A stretch of 64,000 bases of DNA, taken from contig JAJEKV010000582.1 in the NCBI GenBank assembly GCA_021234155.1, positions 62,001-126,000 of the forward strand, given 5' to 3'. This DNA is from Isoetes taiwanensis. Lineage: Eukaryota; Streptophyta; Lycopodiopsida; Isoetales; Isoetaceae. Positions within the stretch are counted from its first letter, which is position 1, and each line of letters opens with the position of its first letter. Both the position numbers and the translations under genes were made by a program. The notes under the pieces are model-generated. The model was given only the letters and a program-made list of their open reading frames with translations, did not search any database and was not told the DNA's origin. Positions 1 through 11,164 of the stretch are shown here, piece by piece.

Positions 1-26
1 ATAATTTATGAGATAGAATAGACAAA

Positions 27-455
27 CTTACAACATCATACTTTGTTGTAGTAATTGGCATTGTCTATTCTCGGGACAGAGAGAAAAAAAATTTATCACG
101 TGGGCGATTTGAATAATGTAAGTCCGGTGCGAAGTAGGGACCATGGCACGGATTGGAAATTGAAAAAGTAATGGCGATTTGTGTCCGAAAACGTAAGAAA
201 GAGGCCAAGAAAACATGGGTGTATTGAGAAATGAGTTAAAAGATCATTTTTTTTGCCGATCACCACGCAAAATGTCTCCATCCCAAATTGAGATAATGGA
301 ATATCCACAAACCAAAACCCCTCTACTTATTGCTGACAATAGTGGGCAGCGCAATAATTGTCCAAAATCTTCTTGGTTCATTCAACGAGAGGTGGTGTAT
401 CCGATCCGCATTGGCGGGATATAGGTAAAATAAATAAGCTTACAACATCATACTT
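27..455. repeat. 17-bp direct repeats flanking a 395-bp segment
   Basis: The 17-mer CTTACAACATCATACTT occurs exactly at 27-43 and again at 439-455. The 395 bp between them contain no recognisable coding sequence. An exact repeat of this length at this spacing could be the target-site duplication of a short retroposon, although I see no poly(A) run next to the second copy, only an A-rich stretch before it. It could equally be chance sharing or an old tandem duplication. Confidence 0.4.
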
Positions 456-689
456 CAGCGGCAATTTGTCGGTGTTATGCAATTTTGTGAGGTGTTATGT
501 GCGCGGACAATGTTAAGAAGCAAAATGTGAATCCTTATACCTCTACACAAAAAACACGCTTATAAACCTCCTAATACACATGGGTTTATTATTCAATCTA
601 TCTCACCCAAGCCCAACGATGCCAAGCCAAACATTGCTACATGATAAGTTTCTTATTTGCATTTACTTTCCTATTTTCTTTTTTAAGAG

Positions 690-1060
690 GCCATGGAATA
701 TTACTATTTTTATTTCTCATGTGTGGGGTGCATCTTGAATCCCTTGCCATTTCAATTATTCATATTCAAAGGTCTTGCTTGTTCAGATGCACAGGTCCTT
801 CTTGATGCCCAACAACGAATTGTCAAAGCATTCAGGTGCTCATCAATTGCTAATGAGATGAAGAGCCGTATTTGGGAGCACTATCACATGGATTCATACT
901 TATGAGTTTTTGCTTGCTCTTCATATTGTTTAGATGTTGTATTTGAATGGGGTGGTTTTGCTCGGTGGACATTCTCTCAAGAGAGTTATTAGTCCCCATT
1001 GTACTTTGTAACTTTCTCATCGTTAATAAAGGCTCAAGTCCTTCAAAAAAAAAAAAAAAA
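690..1060 (+). mobile_element. 3' end of a poly(A)-tailed retroposon or retrocopy
   Basis: A run of 16 A (1045-1060) directly follows a short AT-rich stretch containing AATAAA (about 1026), the structure of a reverse-transcribed polyadenylated RNA. Upstream (about 790-1040) short open stretches exist but match no family I recognise, so the source could be a LINE 3' end or a processed mRNA copy. The 5' limit is not visible; 690 is only the start of the nearest open stretch. Nothing suggests activity. Confidence 0.45.
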
Positions 1061-4000
1061 TTATGCATGCTTACTTATTCATGCCAACTATAAAAGAGCA
1101 TGTATATCTTGACATATTAATCATTGACATGCTTACCATTTCTAATCATTTAAGTCTAGAAAAATATGCATTTTTGCAAATTGAAGTTGCAAAACATAAG
1201 TGAGGTTGCATAAAGTGGGTTTTACCAAATATTTCATAATTAAAGACTAGAATTCTAGACATGGCTATACATACCATGCATAGGAAGGCCCACAAAGGGT
1301 TCCATTCTAAAATTTGAGCTACAAAGGGTTCAAAGGCCCACCCGACTTCATATTTAGCTGGACTTGCAGATTTAAGCTAAATAATTAAAGGAATTATACA
1401 CGAACGATAAAGCTGCAAAATAGAGTACATTCTTGCTATGCATATGCACATAAGATATGCTCATTATACTCTCTTTTATTTTTACTGTGTCAGGCTCTTA
1501 TATTGAACATAACATCATTGCTCAATCCTATTGCTATTGAGGTCATCCATTAGGAGAAGCTAAAGACAATGGAGTCATGGTAGCAAACAGATTTGTAGGG
1601 TTGCAAGTGTGACCGCATTGGGTACATCACCATCCGATTATCCAACGGAAAATTGTAAACCGGATATATTGTAGGCCTTTCTCGGCCCTTCCCGACCAAC
1701 CAATATTTGTTGTGCCCTTCTATAGGTGGCACGCATTTGCCACTTTATCTTCAAGTTGATCAATTTCATCTTTCATGAGACCCAAGTTCTTGTAGGTGAT
1801 GTTGGGGGCACTTTTACTCCAAACAAAATCACCATCTAGGGTTTAAAACGCATAAAACCTTCTCATTTGGTGGGGACTTCATCTGCACTTAAAAGAGTGA
1901 AATCTTAAAAAACTGAAAGCCCAAGTTCAAAATTGCTATGAGCTTAACGCCAAAGTCTCGTCAATGTAATGTCAAATCAAACTCACCCTATAACATAGAT
2001 GTCAATTGCTTCACTCACATTTAGCCATTCATTCAAATCAAGGTGCATCTTGGGACTTTAGCTTCAACGTTCTTTCAACTTAGATTTACAACAGCTTTTT
2101 AGGAATTATCTCAACATAAATTCTAAGAAAGTAAGCGCCAAGAGTTATAAGTCCATATATTGTAAACGAGAAAGTCTCGATTGACCTTGCTCTAGTGTCT
2201 TTTAAGTGGTTTAGATGCCGATTTATGATGGCCAATTTAAAATTAGAGCATGCTGGCTTAATTACAAAAACAATGAATGCCATAAACTGAAGCCTTGAGA
2301 AGCAATGTAATATCGCCCGCATCTTCTAAGCCATCATAGATACATTTTGCCAGAAGAAAGACTCTTGCATTTCTTTGGCTTTATTTATGTCAAGATCCTT
2401 CACCTTCTCTCGTCCCCCTCGTCCAACCCCTGTCTACGTCATTGTTCACATATATATTTATCTACATATATATCTAGATCGGACAAATTATTTTGAGCGA
2501 TATTGAATCCTTTCTATGCCCCATTGGTAATCCATACATAGCTCAGATGAAAGTCCATCCGAATCTTGTTATTAATATCTTTATTGAATAATTGAAAATA
2601 TATCATCATATGCTAAAAGCACTATTCTATTCTATTCTATTCTAAACCTATTCATGTGCTCAATGATTTCTTAAGAAAATTTTTGGGTTGCCCCTAGGGG
2701 CCAAATCCTTGCTCATGTGGGTTTTCAACATATCCTAAGCATATGGATATTACGATATCTTGTGGTCCTTGGTGCTGTGGTTGTCAAACTGTTCCCTATT
2801 CCACATGTTCTGATGGTGAGAATTCTCCGTCGTATTTTAGACCTATAGTAGCGGTTTATTTTTGTATGTCTTTTTCTCTTCTAGAGTGATCACAACCGAT
2901 TTAGATTTTGGAAGTGTACATTCTAGTATAGTGCTTGAAGAATATGCTATTATTCACAACATGAATGCCTAAGCTAAACAAACCGCATTGGACCTCTATC
3001 ATTACCAAAGATAAAGTAATCGATAGTTTGCTTAAATGTGTGCCAATATTGGCTCTTCTTATTCTTAGCTTAAATGTTTTGGAACGTCAATCTTATCATT
3101 CCTCGCCATATCTCATTTTAAAAAATTTTGGCATTCTCTCGTCTCATTATGTACATGGTTCTTGAAATAAACAAGATTGTTTGGAAGTATAATGTGTTTA
3201 ACAAGTGTTGTATTATGCGAGGTTGCAACGAATTTCTCGAGGGCTCCCTTCCTTGACTTAATTCCCAAAAGCCCTTCGTATTTTTAAAATTCCCAAAATG
3301 CCCTTAAATTTTAAATATTTTTCCCAAATGGCCCCGTGATATTTTATAGTTCGAAATTAAGTGTGTTCTTTATTTCTGAGGTTGCTAAACTCTTTATTTT
3401 GCATTTTGGAAGATAAAGGTAGTTAGTTGGCTACTGAGAGGATTTCGTTTCTAAATGTTGGGGTTATGGTTTTGAATTGATTGTCAAAATATGACTTTGA
3501 ACTATGATTTAAGCCACTTCACTCTCAGGCCATGGAGGCAACCCCCAAGGCAAAGACCCTTGTTTCTTCTTGGATGTGTATATGTTTAGCATTTTTCATC
3601 GATGATGTTGTTCACATATAGACATCCGATTTATGACATGCTTTTTATGTAATTAATCACATTGGTTTCCAACTTCTCAAAATATATATTGTTGCTTTGT
3701 CAATTACGTGTACTACCTTTTATCGTGCGGTCAACAAGTAAAAGCAAAGATGAACAATGGAAACAAGCAAAAGCAAAGATGAACAATGGAAATGACGACT
3801 AATCTCAATGGCATTAACAACTATTCATTATATTAGGTTGTCCCCGACTTTGCACAAGTTCTATAAATTAGATGCTATTTGAGCTCTTCAATGTTTATCA
3901 TTTAGTTGTACAAGAAACTTGACGCGCGCCAAGGCCGCGTGAACGTTCTCTTCACCAACTCATCTATACGTGCTATAACATGCGAGGATTTGAACTCGCA

Positions 4001-5405
4001 CCTTTTTTGGCCTTGTGTTCAAGTGCTCGCGACGATAGAAGGATGCTAACCATAACATATTGCCCCCCCACCTTAAGCGTGAGTTCATGATTGGGAATCC
4101 CGAGAGTGTGAAATTATTCAAGAAATCTGATGTTGCGTATGGATGGTCATGAATAATTTCTAGATGGAAGCCAACCCGTCGAATCGAAAGCACATCATTT
4201 GTAGTATGCAACGTCAAAAAAAACCAAGTGCATCATGTACCTACCAATTGTTTTTCCATGCTTGTGGACAAATTCCCAACCACGGCGCAAGATGTGTGTA
4301 TTATAGGGTATTGATTTTGTAAAGAATAAGATAGACGGATAGATAGTATTTTTTTTTTTAGGGCCAAAGGCGCAAATATTTTTTGTCCTTCTTAGGGTAT
4401 ATGCTTCATCCTCAACCAACCTACCGGAGAGCATTTCGACCGAGAGCCAAAATCAAAGCCGATTAAGCGTGCTTCACCGCCTAATGTGATATTCCCGCTT
4501 TTGTTCTCATCTCAGGCCAAGTCTTATTGACCTCTTCTTTGATCGGCCAAGTTGGCTGTTATCCGGAAGGTCGAATATCGGATGACCAATACCAAATGCA
4601 AATATTTCTGTGTTTATTGGCACATTAATTATTTTTTAACTATTTTAATGGGCAATGGTTCTAATAACCATCAATGGAAAAGGTGAGCACCCCTAATTGG
4701 ATGGTGCCTCACCAACGTCTGAAAAAACTTGCCCACAAATTTTTGTGCCGTGTCGCTGTAAGAGTTTTGATAGAAGAGGCAAAGTGGAGATAATATGTTA
4801 CGGGAGGGCTTGAAGGGGCAAGAAAGATAACACCCATTTCAATTCTCGCATCAACGCTTTTGAAAATTTCTTGATCCGAAAGAGCAATTTCAGTCGATTC
4901 CAAGACTTGCCATTAAAATTTCATGCTTGGGCAACCCAAATTTTGCAATAAAATGAACAAATCCGGACAGAATCAGGGTTCCATAAAAAAAAAAACATTT
5001 TGCTCCAATTCAAGTCATCCTCTTCCCATTCAAAATTCCTAGAATTGTCAAATTGAAGAACACTATTAGGAGAGCCGGGGGCAATGTGAGTGGAAAAGTT
5101 TAGCAGAGATGAGGCAAATTTTGGGCAACAAAAGGATGAGCAAGCAATGGGATAGTAGTCCATTGATCGGAAAGGTCGTGCAAAGACATTTTTCAAAAAC
5201 TCCTCGCCCTTTAGCGGATAAAGAAGAGGGGATTTCGATTTCATCGTAACATCCAATGCACGCTCTGTAACCACGAAAGGTTAGCGATATAATCCCAAGC
5301 AACTCTACACCTCAGAATATTTCGATTAGTGTTCAAGCCATACACCATATAGCGGGCGAGCCACAGCCGGAATCTCTAGTTGCCGATATGATTTCTCAAA
5401 CAACA
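1061..5405. other. AT-rich intergenic DNA without recognised genes
   Basis: No open stretch here resembles a known protein and none is longer than about 120 codons. Visible structure is minor: an (ATTCT)n microsatellite at 2622-2644, three degenerate copies of a TTCCCAAA-N-GCCC motif at 3265-3340, and a 29-bp direct duplication at 3733-3790. It most likely consists of unrecognisable old transposon debris. Confidence 0.6.
3733..3790. repeat. 29-bp tandem duplication
   Basis: Two head-to-tail 29-bp copies (3733-3761 and 3762-3790) differ at only one or two bases. Each contains AAGCAAAGATGAACAATGG. It looks like a simple slippage or repair duplication in non-coding DNA. Confidence 0.85.
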
Positions 5406-5409
5406 TTGC

Positions 5410-5600
5410 ATGTTGTCAAGAAATCCATAGATTGGGTTTAGAAATCCACAAGTTGGATGGAGGAAGCCATCGGTTGGCCGAGACCTATAGATTAGCCCGA
5501 CAAAACCCACCAATTGGGCTGGGAAATCCGATCCATTTGCCTACAAACCCATGTACTTGCCTAGAAAGATCAAGGGGTTTTGCTTTGAGAAACACACCAA
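5410..5600. repeat. Degenerate minisatellite, period about 21 nt
   Basis: Six to eight imperfect units of 19-22 nt follow each other, each roughly a purine-rich start, CCA/CCC-NN, then TTGGNT/TTGCCT, for example around 5440, 5462, 5482, 5502, 5524 and 5545. Because the period is close to a multiple of three, the plus strand reads as a loose heptad of the type N-P-x-x-L-x-x between about 5432 and 5570. No conserved protein is evident, so I treat it as a DNA repeat rather than a gene. Confidence 0.55.
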
Positions 5601-6120
5601 TTACCTCGCTAATTAGGCACCACGAGATCCATTGAAGAAGGCCTCTGCTTTTGGTTCATGCAAATTGCAAAGGAAGGAACCCGGATTGCTTGCAAAGCCA
5701 ATAAATCATACATAGCTAGGATTGCTTGCGAGCAAGAAAGGAACCATGGCGTCCACATGCCTACATCGCTTTTTTCAGTGTCAAGCTTTAGGTTTTTTCG
5801 CCAAACAAAATAGAAAACGGAACATGACTTATATAGGAATGAAAATGATAGCAAAAAAGAAGCAAACATGAGAGCAAACAACAATGTATGCTTTAGCTTC
5901 ATATGTTGATGATTTAGTGGTCCAACATAGTTTAGTAATATGAAGTTGGATAAATCATTAAATGTAGGAGCTCATAAACATCATCAAACATCTCATAAAC
6001 ATCATCAAACAAAGTGGAATCTCATAATATCCTTTGTAGAAGCATCCTCCTCAAGATCGTTCAAATGCATCAAGCCCCGGATTTATAAGGAGGATGCAAT
6101 GGCCGAGTATAAAGCGCAAT

Positions 6121-6620
6121 AAGAGCATAAACCCTTAGAAATTTTTTGGTCGTGTGTGGAAACCCTTCCTATTTTTCCCCATTTGTGGAAACCCTTCCTA
6201 TTTTCCAATGCCATGGAAAATAGGAAGGGTTTCCATTTGAATTGCATTTTTAATTCTTGGGTGGCGGCATATTTATGAGCGTGCCCCATTAATGGGTGGC
6301 GCCCCTTCTTGAAAGGCGTGGTCCATAAAGGCCGTCCACGTGTCAAAATTAAAAATATTAAAAAAAAAGGTGGAAACCCTTCCCATTTTCCATGGAAACC
6401 CTTAGGTTTTCAAAATAGGAACCCTTCCGGTTTTCCATGGAAACCCTTCCTATTTTCCAAACATGGAAATTGGAAGGGTTTCCATGAAAAGGTTTCCATG
6501 GAAACCCTTCCCGGTTTTAATGAAAGCGGAAGGGTTTCCATGGAAAATAGAGGGGTTTCCATGGAAAACCGGAAGGGTTTCCATGAAAATTTGGAAGGGT
6601 TTCCATGGGAGGCCAACCCA
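6121..6620. repeat. Foldback array of a GGAAACCCTTCC motif
   Basis: About fourteen copies of GGAAACCCTTCC or its reverse complement GGAAGGGTTTCC lie in 500 bp, often joined by CATGG. Forward copies are near 6129, 6159, 6188, 6373, 6394, 6418, 6439 and 6500; reverse copies near 6222, 6472, 6528, 6552, 6571 and 6593. A perfect 22-bp stem (6186-6207 with 6214-6235) closes on a 6-nt loop. Forward copies dominate the left part and reverse copies the right, so a transcript would fold into a long hairpin. There are no terminal inverted repeats of a known transposon family. The core resembles a telo-box but is not the TTTAGGG telomere repeat. Confidence 0.85.
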
Positions 6621-7381
6621 AATTCCAGCGTGCACTTAAAATCATCATTGCGCCGAAAGTGGTCTAAGGGGGGACTTAAGATCGCTTTTGCCTCACTCAT
6701 GTGCTCGTGGGTTTTTAAACCCCTACGCCTAGCATCAATTTTTTTTTTTTTTGCAGCGGCGTTTTAGGTCTTCAGTTGCATTTTTGTACGTGACGCGGCG
6801 GCGTTAGGGTCTTCATTTGCAACTTGACAATGTTTGTTCATTAGCATGCTTGCCAAGGGCAGGTACCGATTCTGCCGCAAGATCCTCGCGGTATTGCTTC
6901 ATCCACAAAAGGGTATCAATGGATACTTGAAGACTTCCGCGAGCAATTGTCGCTCTTTTTACCGCCATCCTGAAAGTTGAACACCTTTCTTTCCCACGTT
7001 AGCCGCGGCACAAAATTATGAATTAGCGTAAAATGTCTCCATAAGTTCATCTTTCGGGGTGCATTTTCTTTATGCTTGTAAATAAATCTTGTTGAACTAA
7101 CCCAATGACGACTTTCTTAATTGATTGATTAATTGATTAATTAATTGGGGGGTAGTAAATTCAAGTTTTCATTGTGACATAAGCTAGTTTGCTTGAGAGA
7201 AACCAATAAGGCACTAAAGAGTTTCTAGAATATGGCAAATGGTTATGTAATTTCAAAACCTTACAGAGCAATTAAATTAGCTCTTTTCCAATGTTATAGA
7301 AGCATGGTGTCTTTGTAGGCTAATGGTGGACACAAACTACCTCAATATATTTGGTTCACAATCTCTTTGTTTTGATAATAC
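6621..7381. other. Non-coding spacer between foldback array and ABCB relic
   Basis: No protein similarity is evident except around 6850-7010, where the minus strand shows short stretches compatible with a decayed nucleotide-binding-domain segment like that in the neighbouring ABCB relic. I could not place them confidently. A TTGATTGATTAATTGATTAA simple stretch sits near 7121. Confidence 0.4.
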
Positions 7382-10240
7382 TTAATATGGGGTCTCTTTA
7401 ACTTCCATTGTTCCCATCTTTTCAAGGTTGATGAGTCGATAGTAGGCACCATCGGGGTTCTCAATGAGGTCTTCATGCCTACCTTGCTCGATAATTTTGA
7501 CCATCTTGAATCACCGCAATCTTATCTCCATTTCTTATGGTTGAGAGGCGATGGGCTATCACTATAGTTGTTCTTCCTTTCATTAGCTTGTCAAGCCTCC
7601 GGACCATGTGCCAGTTAAAGATCTAATGCACTAGTTGCTTCATCTAAAAGGAGTATTATGGGATTCTTGAGGAATTTGCATGAGCAATTGCTACTCTTTT
7701 GCTTCGGCCACCGGAAAATTGAACACCCCTCTCACCCACATTTGTCTTGTATCCATTTGGCAATGTGCTCACAAAGTTATGAGCATTGGCGACTCTTGAT
7801 GCCTCAATTACTTCACTTTCGATGCATTTTCTTTACCATAGAGTATATTTTCATATATACTTGTTGCAAATAAAGTAGGCTCTTGTTGAACCAAGCCTAC
7901 ATGATGACCTAAATGAATTTTTAAATTCAAGGTTCCCATGTCTTTGCCATCCAATAATATCATTCGATACTGGGATCGTAAAACCTCTCCACTAAAAAGC
8001 TATGATAGAGCTCTTTCACGATCCACTAGGACCAACTATTGCAAGAGATTGTCTTGAATGCAATTTGTCAAATTCAGGTTATTGAAAACAAGTACCCTCG
8101 GTCTAGTAGGGTAGTAAAAATCTACTCCCACGAACTCAATATCTCCCTTTATTTCCTTTGCACCGCTCCTTTGTTTAGATCATCCGCTCAATTACGGGTT
8201 TGCCGATCAAGAATTTTGAAAAACGAATTTCATAGCATTATTACTTTGCACAATATCCGGAGTTAAGCTAATTGTTTCTAAGACGAAGACGAGAGGCCAT
8301 AACAAGGATGAAAAATGCCTTTATTACATCCCCGGGATTTGTTGTCCCTTGTTTTATCAACTTGGCTCCATACCATAATGCAAGACCAAAAGAACATAAG
8401 AAGAAAAGTTGTGATATGCCATATTCCATCCCAGCTATTTGTCCTCTAATAAAGTTACTCGCCTCGGCCTTTCTAGTTCATTAGTGAACAATTCTACCGA
8501 TTTTTGCTCAAGATTGAATCTCGCACATCACGGATATTGCTAATAGCTTTCTCACGCTAACATGTTTGCTTGGTTATGCGCGCTTTATCTATATAACCCG
8601 GCAAAGCCCTTCAAAATCATTTTTTAAAAACGTAAACATTTGATAAGAAGGTATTCATACTATTTATATGTAGATTCTTGATCTGTTCGCATTTTGAAAC
8701 ACTTTTACCTCACCGTGGTGGATGCAACCAATAAGGGTATTGTGCGATTAGCACAAGTGCAACCCTCCACTCGCGGTGAATGCAAGAACAAAAGTCGTGA
8801 GAAACAAGTTGTTCCATTCTATACCACCATGGAAATGCGGTCTCCCATTGTAGCTCGACATATGTTGCCTTAGAGGACAATCTGGACGCAATTTGGCCTT
8901 TGTCCTATTCTCATCTTGTTCAAACCCGGTGATTTCATTCCGTAATATAGCCGCAACAAAATGTGTTCATCGTCCGTGTTGGAAAAATGAACTGCCTATA
9001 TGTTACGCCCTACCTCGAAAGCATTTTTTTCGCACACATTTTGTCGATTTTCCCCACAATAGCAAAAAGTAATGCTCCACGAAAAGGGCTACACAAAGTC
9101 CAACCCCCTACAAAACAAATATGACATGATTTTTGTGATCTCCTTCTTCATATGATGGAAGTTCCTATCATAGAACAGATTTATAGTTGAAGCAACAAGG
9201 AAAGCAAATCTGAGGGAGTGGTCGCCCAAAGAACCATGGCGCCTATTGTTCCCGGCCAGAAGGAAGGGCCATTCGGTGCATTTAGCTTCAATAGTCTCCG
9301 TATATGAGGTGCTTCTGTTTTGACCCTCCTGGTAGCTCATTCATCGTTTTGACCTCTAAATGAGCTGAAGTCGTACTTGGTTGGCGATTCAAAATACTTG
9401 TTATTCGAACCAAGCACTTCCACCCCTACCGCCTACACTTGAGCCTATCAAAAGAATTTCCTCTTGACATCGACAAAACAAATATAAGTTCAATGGCTTC
9501 TCCATTGAAAAGCCAAGGAAAGAGAAATGTTTTGTATGAAATCAACATGTTCATATCATGTAATCCTTGATCTTTCAACATAGTTTCTGACTTAACAAGA
9601 GTAGCATATGCCCCACGTTCTCCTTTAGCAATGAGTTCCTTGTGTGTACCTAATTCAATAACACGCCCTTCCTGTAAAAACGGCAATAAGGTCTGCATTC
9701 TCAATTGTGGATAGACGATGGCGACAATAACTATTGTCCTCCCCATCATTAGGTGATCCAAGGCATCTTGGACAACCTTTTTAGACACTCTGCATCCAAA
9801 GCACTTTCGTTGCCTGCCTCGTCAAGAAGGAGAATAGAAGGATTTTTTGAGAATTGCTCTTGCAATTGCCACCCTTTGCTTTTGCCCACCGAGAGCCGGA
9901 CTCCATGTTCACCAACCTGTTCAAAGTGGAACTATGAGTACCTTATCTATCACCATTGATTTCAAGTATGGAACCAACCCGAGTACCATATCCTCTTGGG
10001 AGTTGGCTGATAAAGCCGTGTGCATTTGCAAATTTGCTAGCCTTTTCTATGTCCCCAAAGCTTGCATCTTGTTTGCCATAAAGTATATTTTTCTCAATAA
10101 TTGTTGCAAACAAAATGGCTCTTGATTGACCAAGCCCATTTGTGTTCTAAGCCAATCCAATTTCAAGGTTCTCGATATCATGATTATCAAGTAACACCTT
10201 CCCTTTAGTAGAAGACCAATGCATCGGATAGAATGCATGG
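7382..10240 (-). pseudogene. ABCB (P-glycoprotein) transporter, 3' half: rest of NBD1, TMD2, NBD2
   Basis: The family is ATP-driven exporters (MDR/ABCB) in plant membranes, built TMD1-NBD1-TMD2-NBD2. Read on the minus strand this piece gives, in order: NBD1 from GKVLLDNHD (about 10205) through GLVNQEP, a damaged Walker B region and KVVQDALDHL (about 9780) to LGTHKELIAKGERGAYATLV (about 9600); the linker and start of TMD2 (9330-9090); KAFEV..RNEI and TFVLAFT (9020-8770); the end of TMD2 (8490-8270); then NBD2 with the signature [14 protein letters not shown] (about 7700), Walker [13 protein letters not shown] (about 7650), an H-loop VIAHRLSTI (about 7555), and a natural C-terminus with TAA at 7382-7384. 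Many stops and frameshifts make it non-functional. Its 5' edge is inside NBD1, exactly where the plus-strand piece at 11.2-13.7 kb ends. Confidence 0.85.
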
Positions 10241-11164
10241 TCATCTCGAGTCGATTGCTTCCTCTTTGGCTCTTCCTTCACGCTCCGTTTGGTACTTGCA
10301 ATAGGAGCTGACCCTCGGGCCAAGATGCTAAGGGGTCACATCCAACGCGAGGGATAGAGGATTCCCCCTATTGGGTTAGAGCACGGTGAGAATGAAAGAT
10401 GGCTAGGGCAGCGGTATAGGAGAAATACTTGGTCCTATGGGCGGTCAAGACCATGTAGTCCGGGCAACCCTAGCAGCTTTGTTGGTCGATATTTGGAAAT
10501 GTTGGGGATATCACCTAGCTGCTTGGAGGGGATTGTCACGGGAACAAATATCCCTGTGCAAGGGAGGAGCTGTACTAAGGACGGTCCTACCCTAGCTTGG
10601 AACTCGTCATGACTTGCATATAGGTTTGGGGTTGCCTCGCAGAGTGGCTTGGACATCTATCTCCTTCCGAAAACTTGGAAAATGGAATTGACATTGGCCT
10701 CAAGCTACATGGGCACCGGCGTTGTACCATCGTCAAGTCTGCATTGCCATGGATCTAGAGGGGATTGGACTAACAAAGCGATTCTTTGTCGGGCCTAAGG
10801 GAGCCGAAAGATCGCCCTAAAAGGCCGGGAGCAAACTTGTAGGGTGCTAAGTGAGAAATGGGTGAGCAAACTTGTAGTGACGTCCCTCGTTGACTGGAAA
10901 TTTGCCTCGCATCTACTTTAGCAAATCGGATATTTCCAATCGGATATTCTCGGGAGGAACCCCCTAATTTTGACCCTTGATTGTAGGTGTAGCATCTTTG
11001 GTCTCCCAATCGCCTTTACAAGATGTGCCCAAACGCTATGGAATATCATTAAGTCAACCTCTACATTGGCTCAAACGTAACTTCCTTTTGGAAAGGGCCT
11101 TTGGAGAAACAAACAAGCTAATTTTAATGGCAAAACTCTATAGAGTACTAAGAACTTGCTCTTA
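10241..11164. other. Spacer between the two ABCB halves
   Basis: No coding similarity is visible. If the two ABCB halves were separated by an inversion, this segment would be the original upstream region (promoter and 5' UTR) of the transporter, now lying between the halves. Composition is more GC-rich around 10300-10800 than on either side, which may mean another insertion. Confidence 0.35.

Noticed and set aside
3968-4030. Minus-strand sequence resembling the T-arm of a tRNA (GAGTTCAAATCC)
   Set aside because: Only the T-arm-like stretch fits; no acceptor stem pairing, D-arm or clear anticodon loop can be built, so neither a tRNA gene nor a tRNA-derived SINE is supported.
6121-6620. Interstitial telomere repeat
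   Set aside because: The unit AAACCCTT/AAGGGTTT lacks the tandem 7-bp TTTAGGG period; it occurs in about 20-bp units of mixed orientation.
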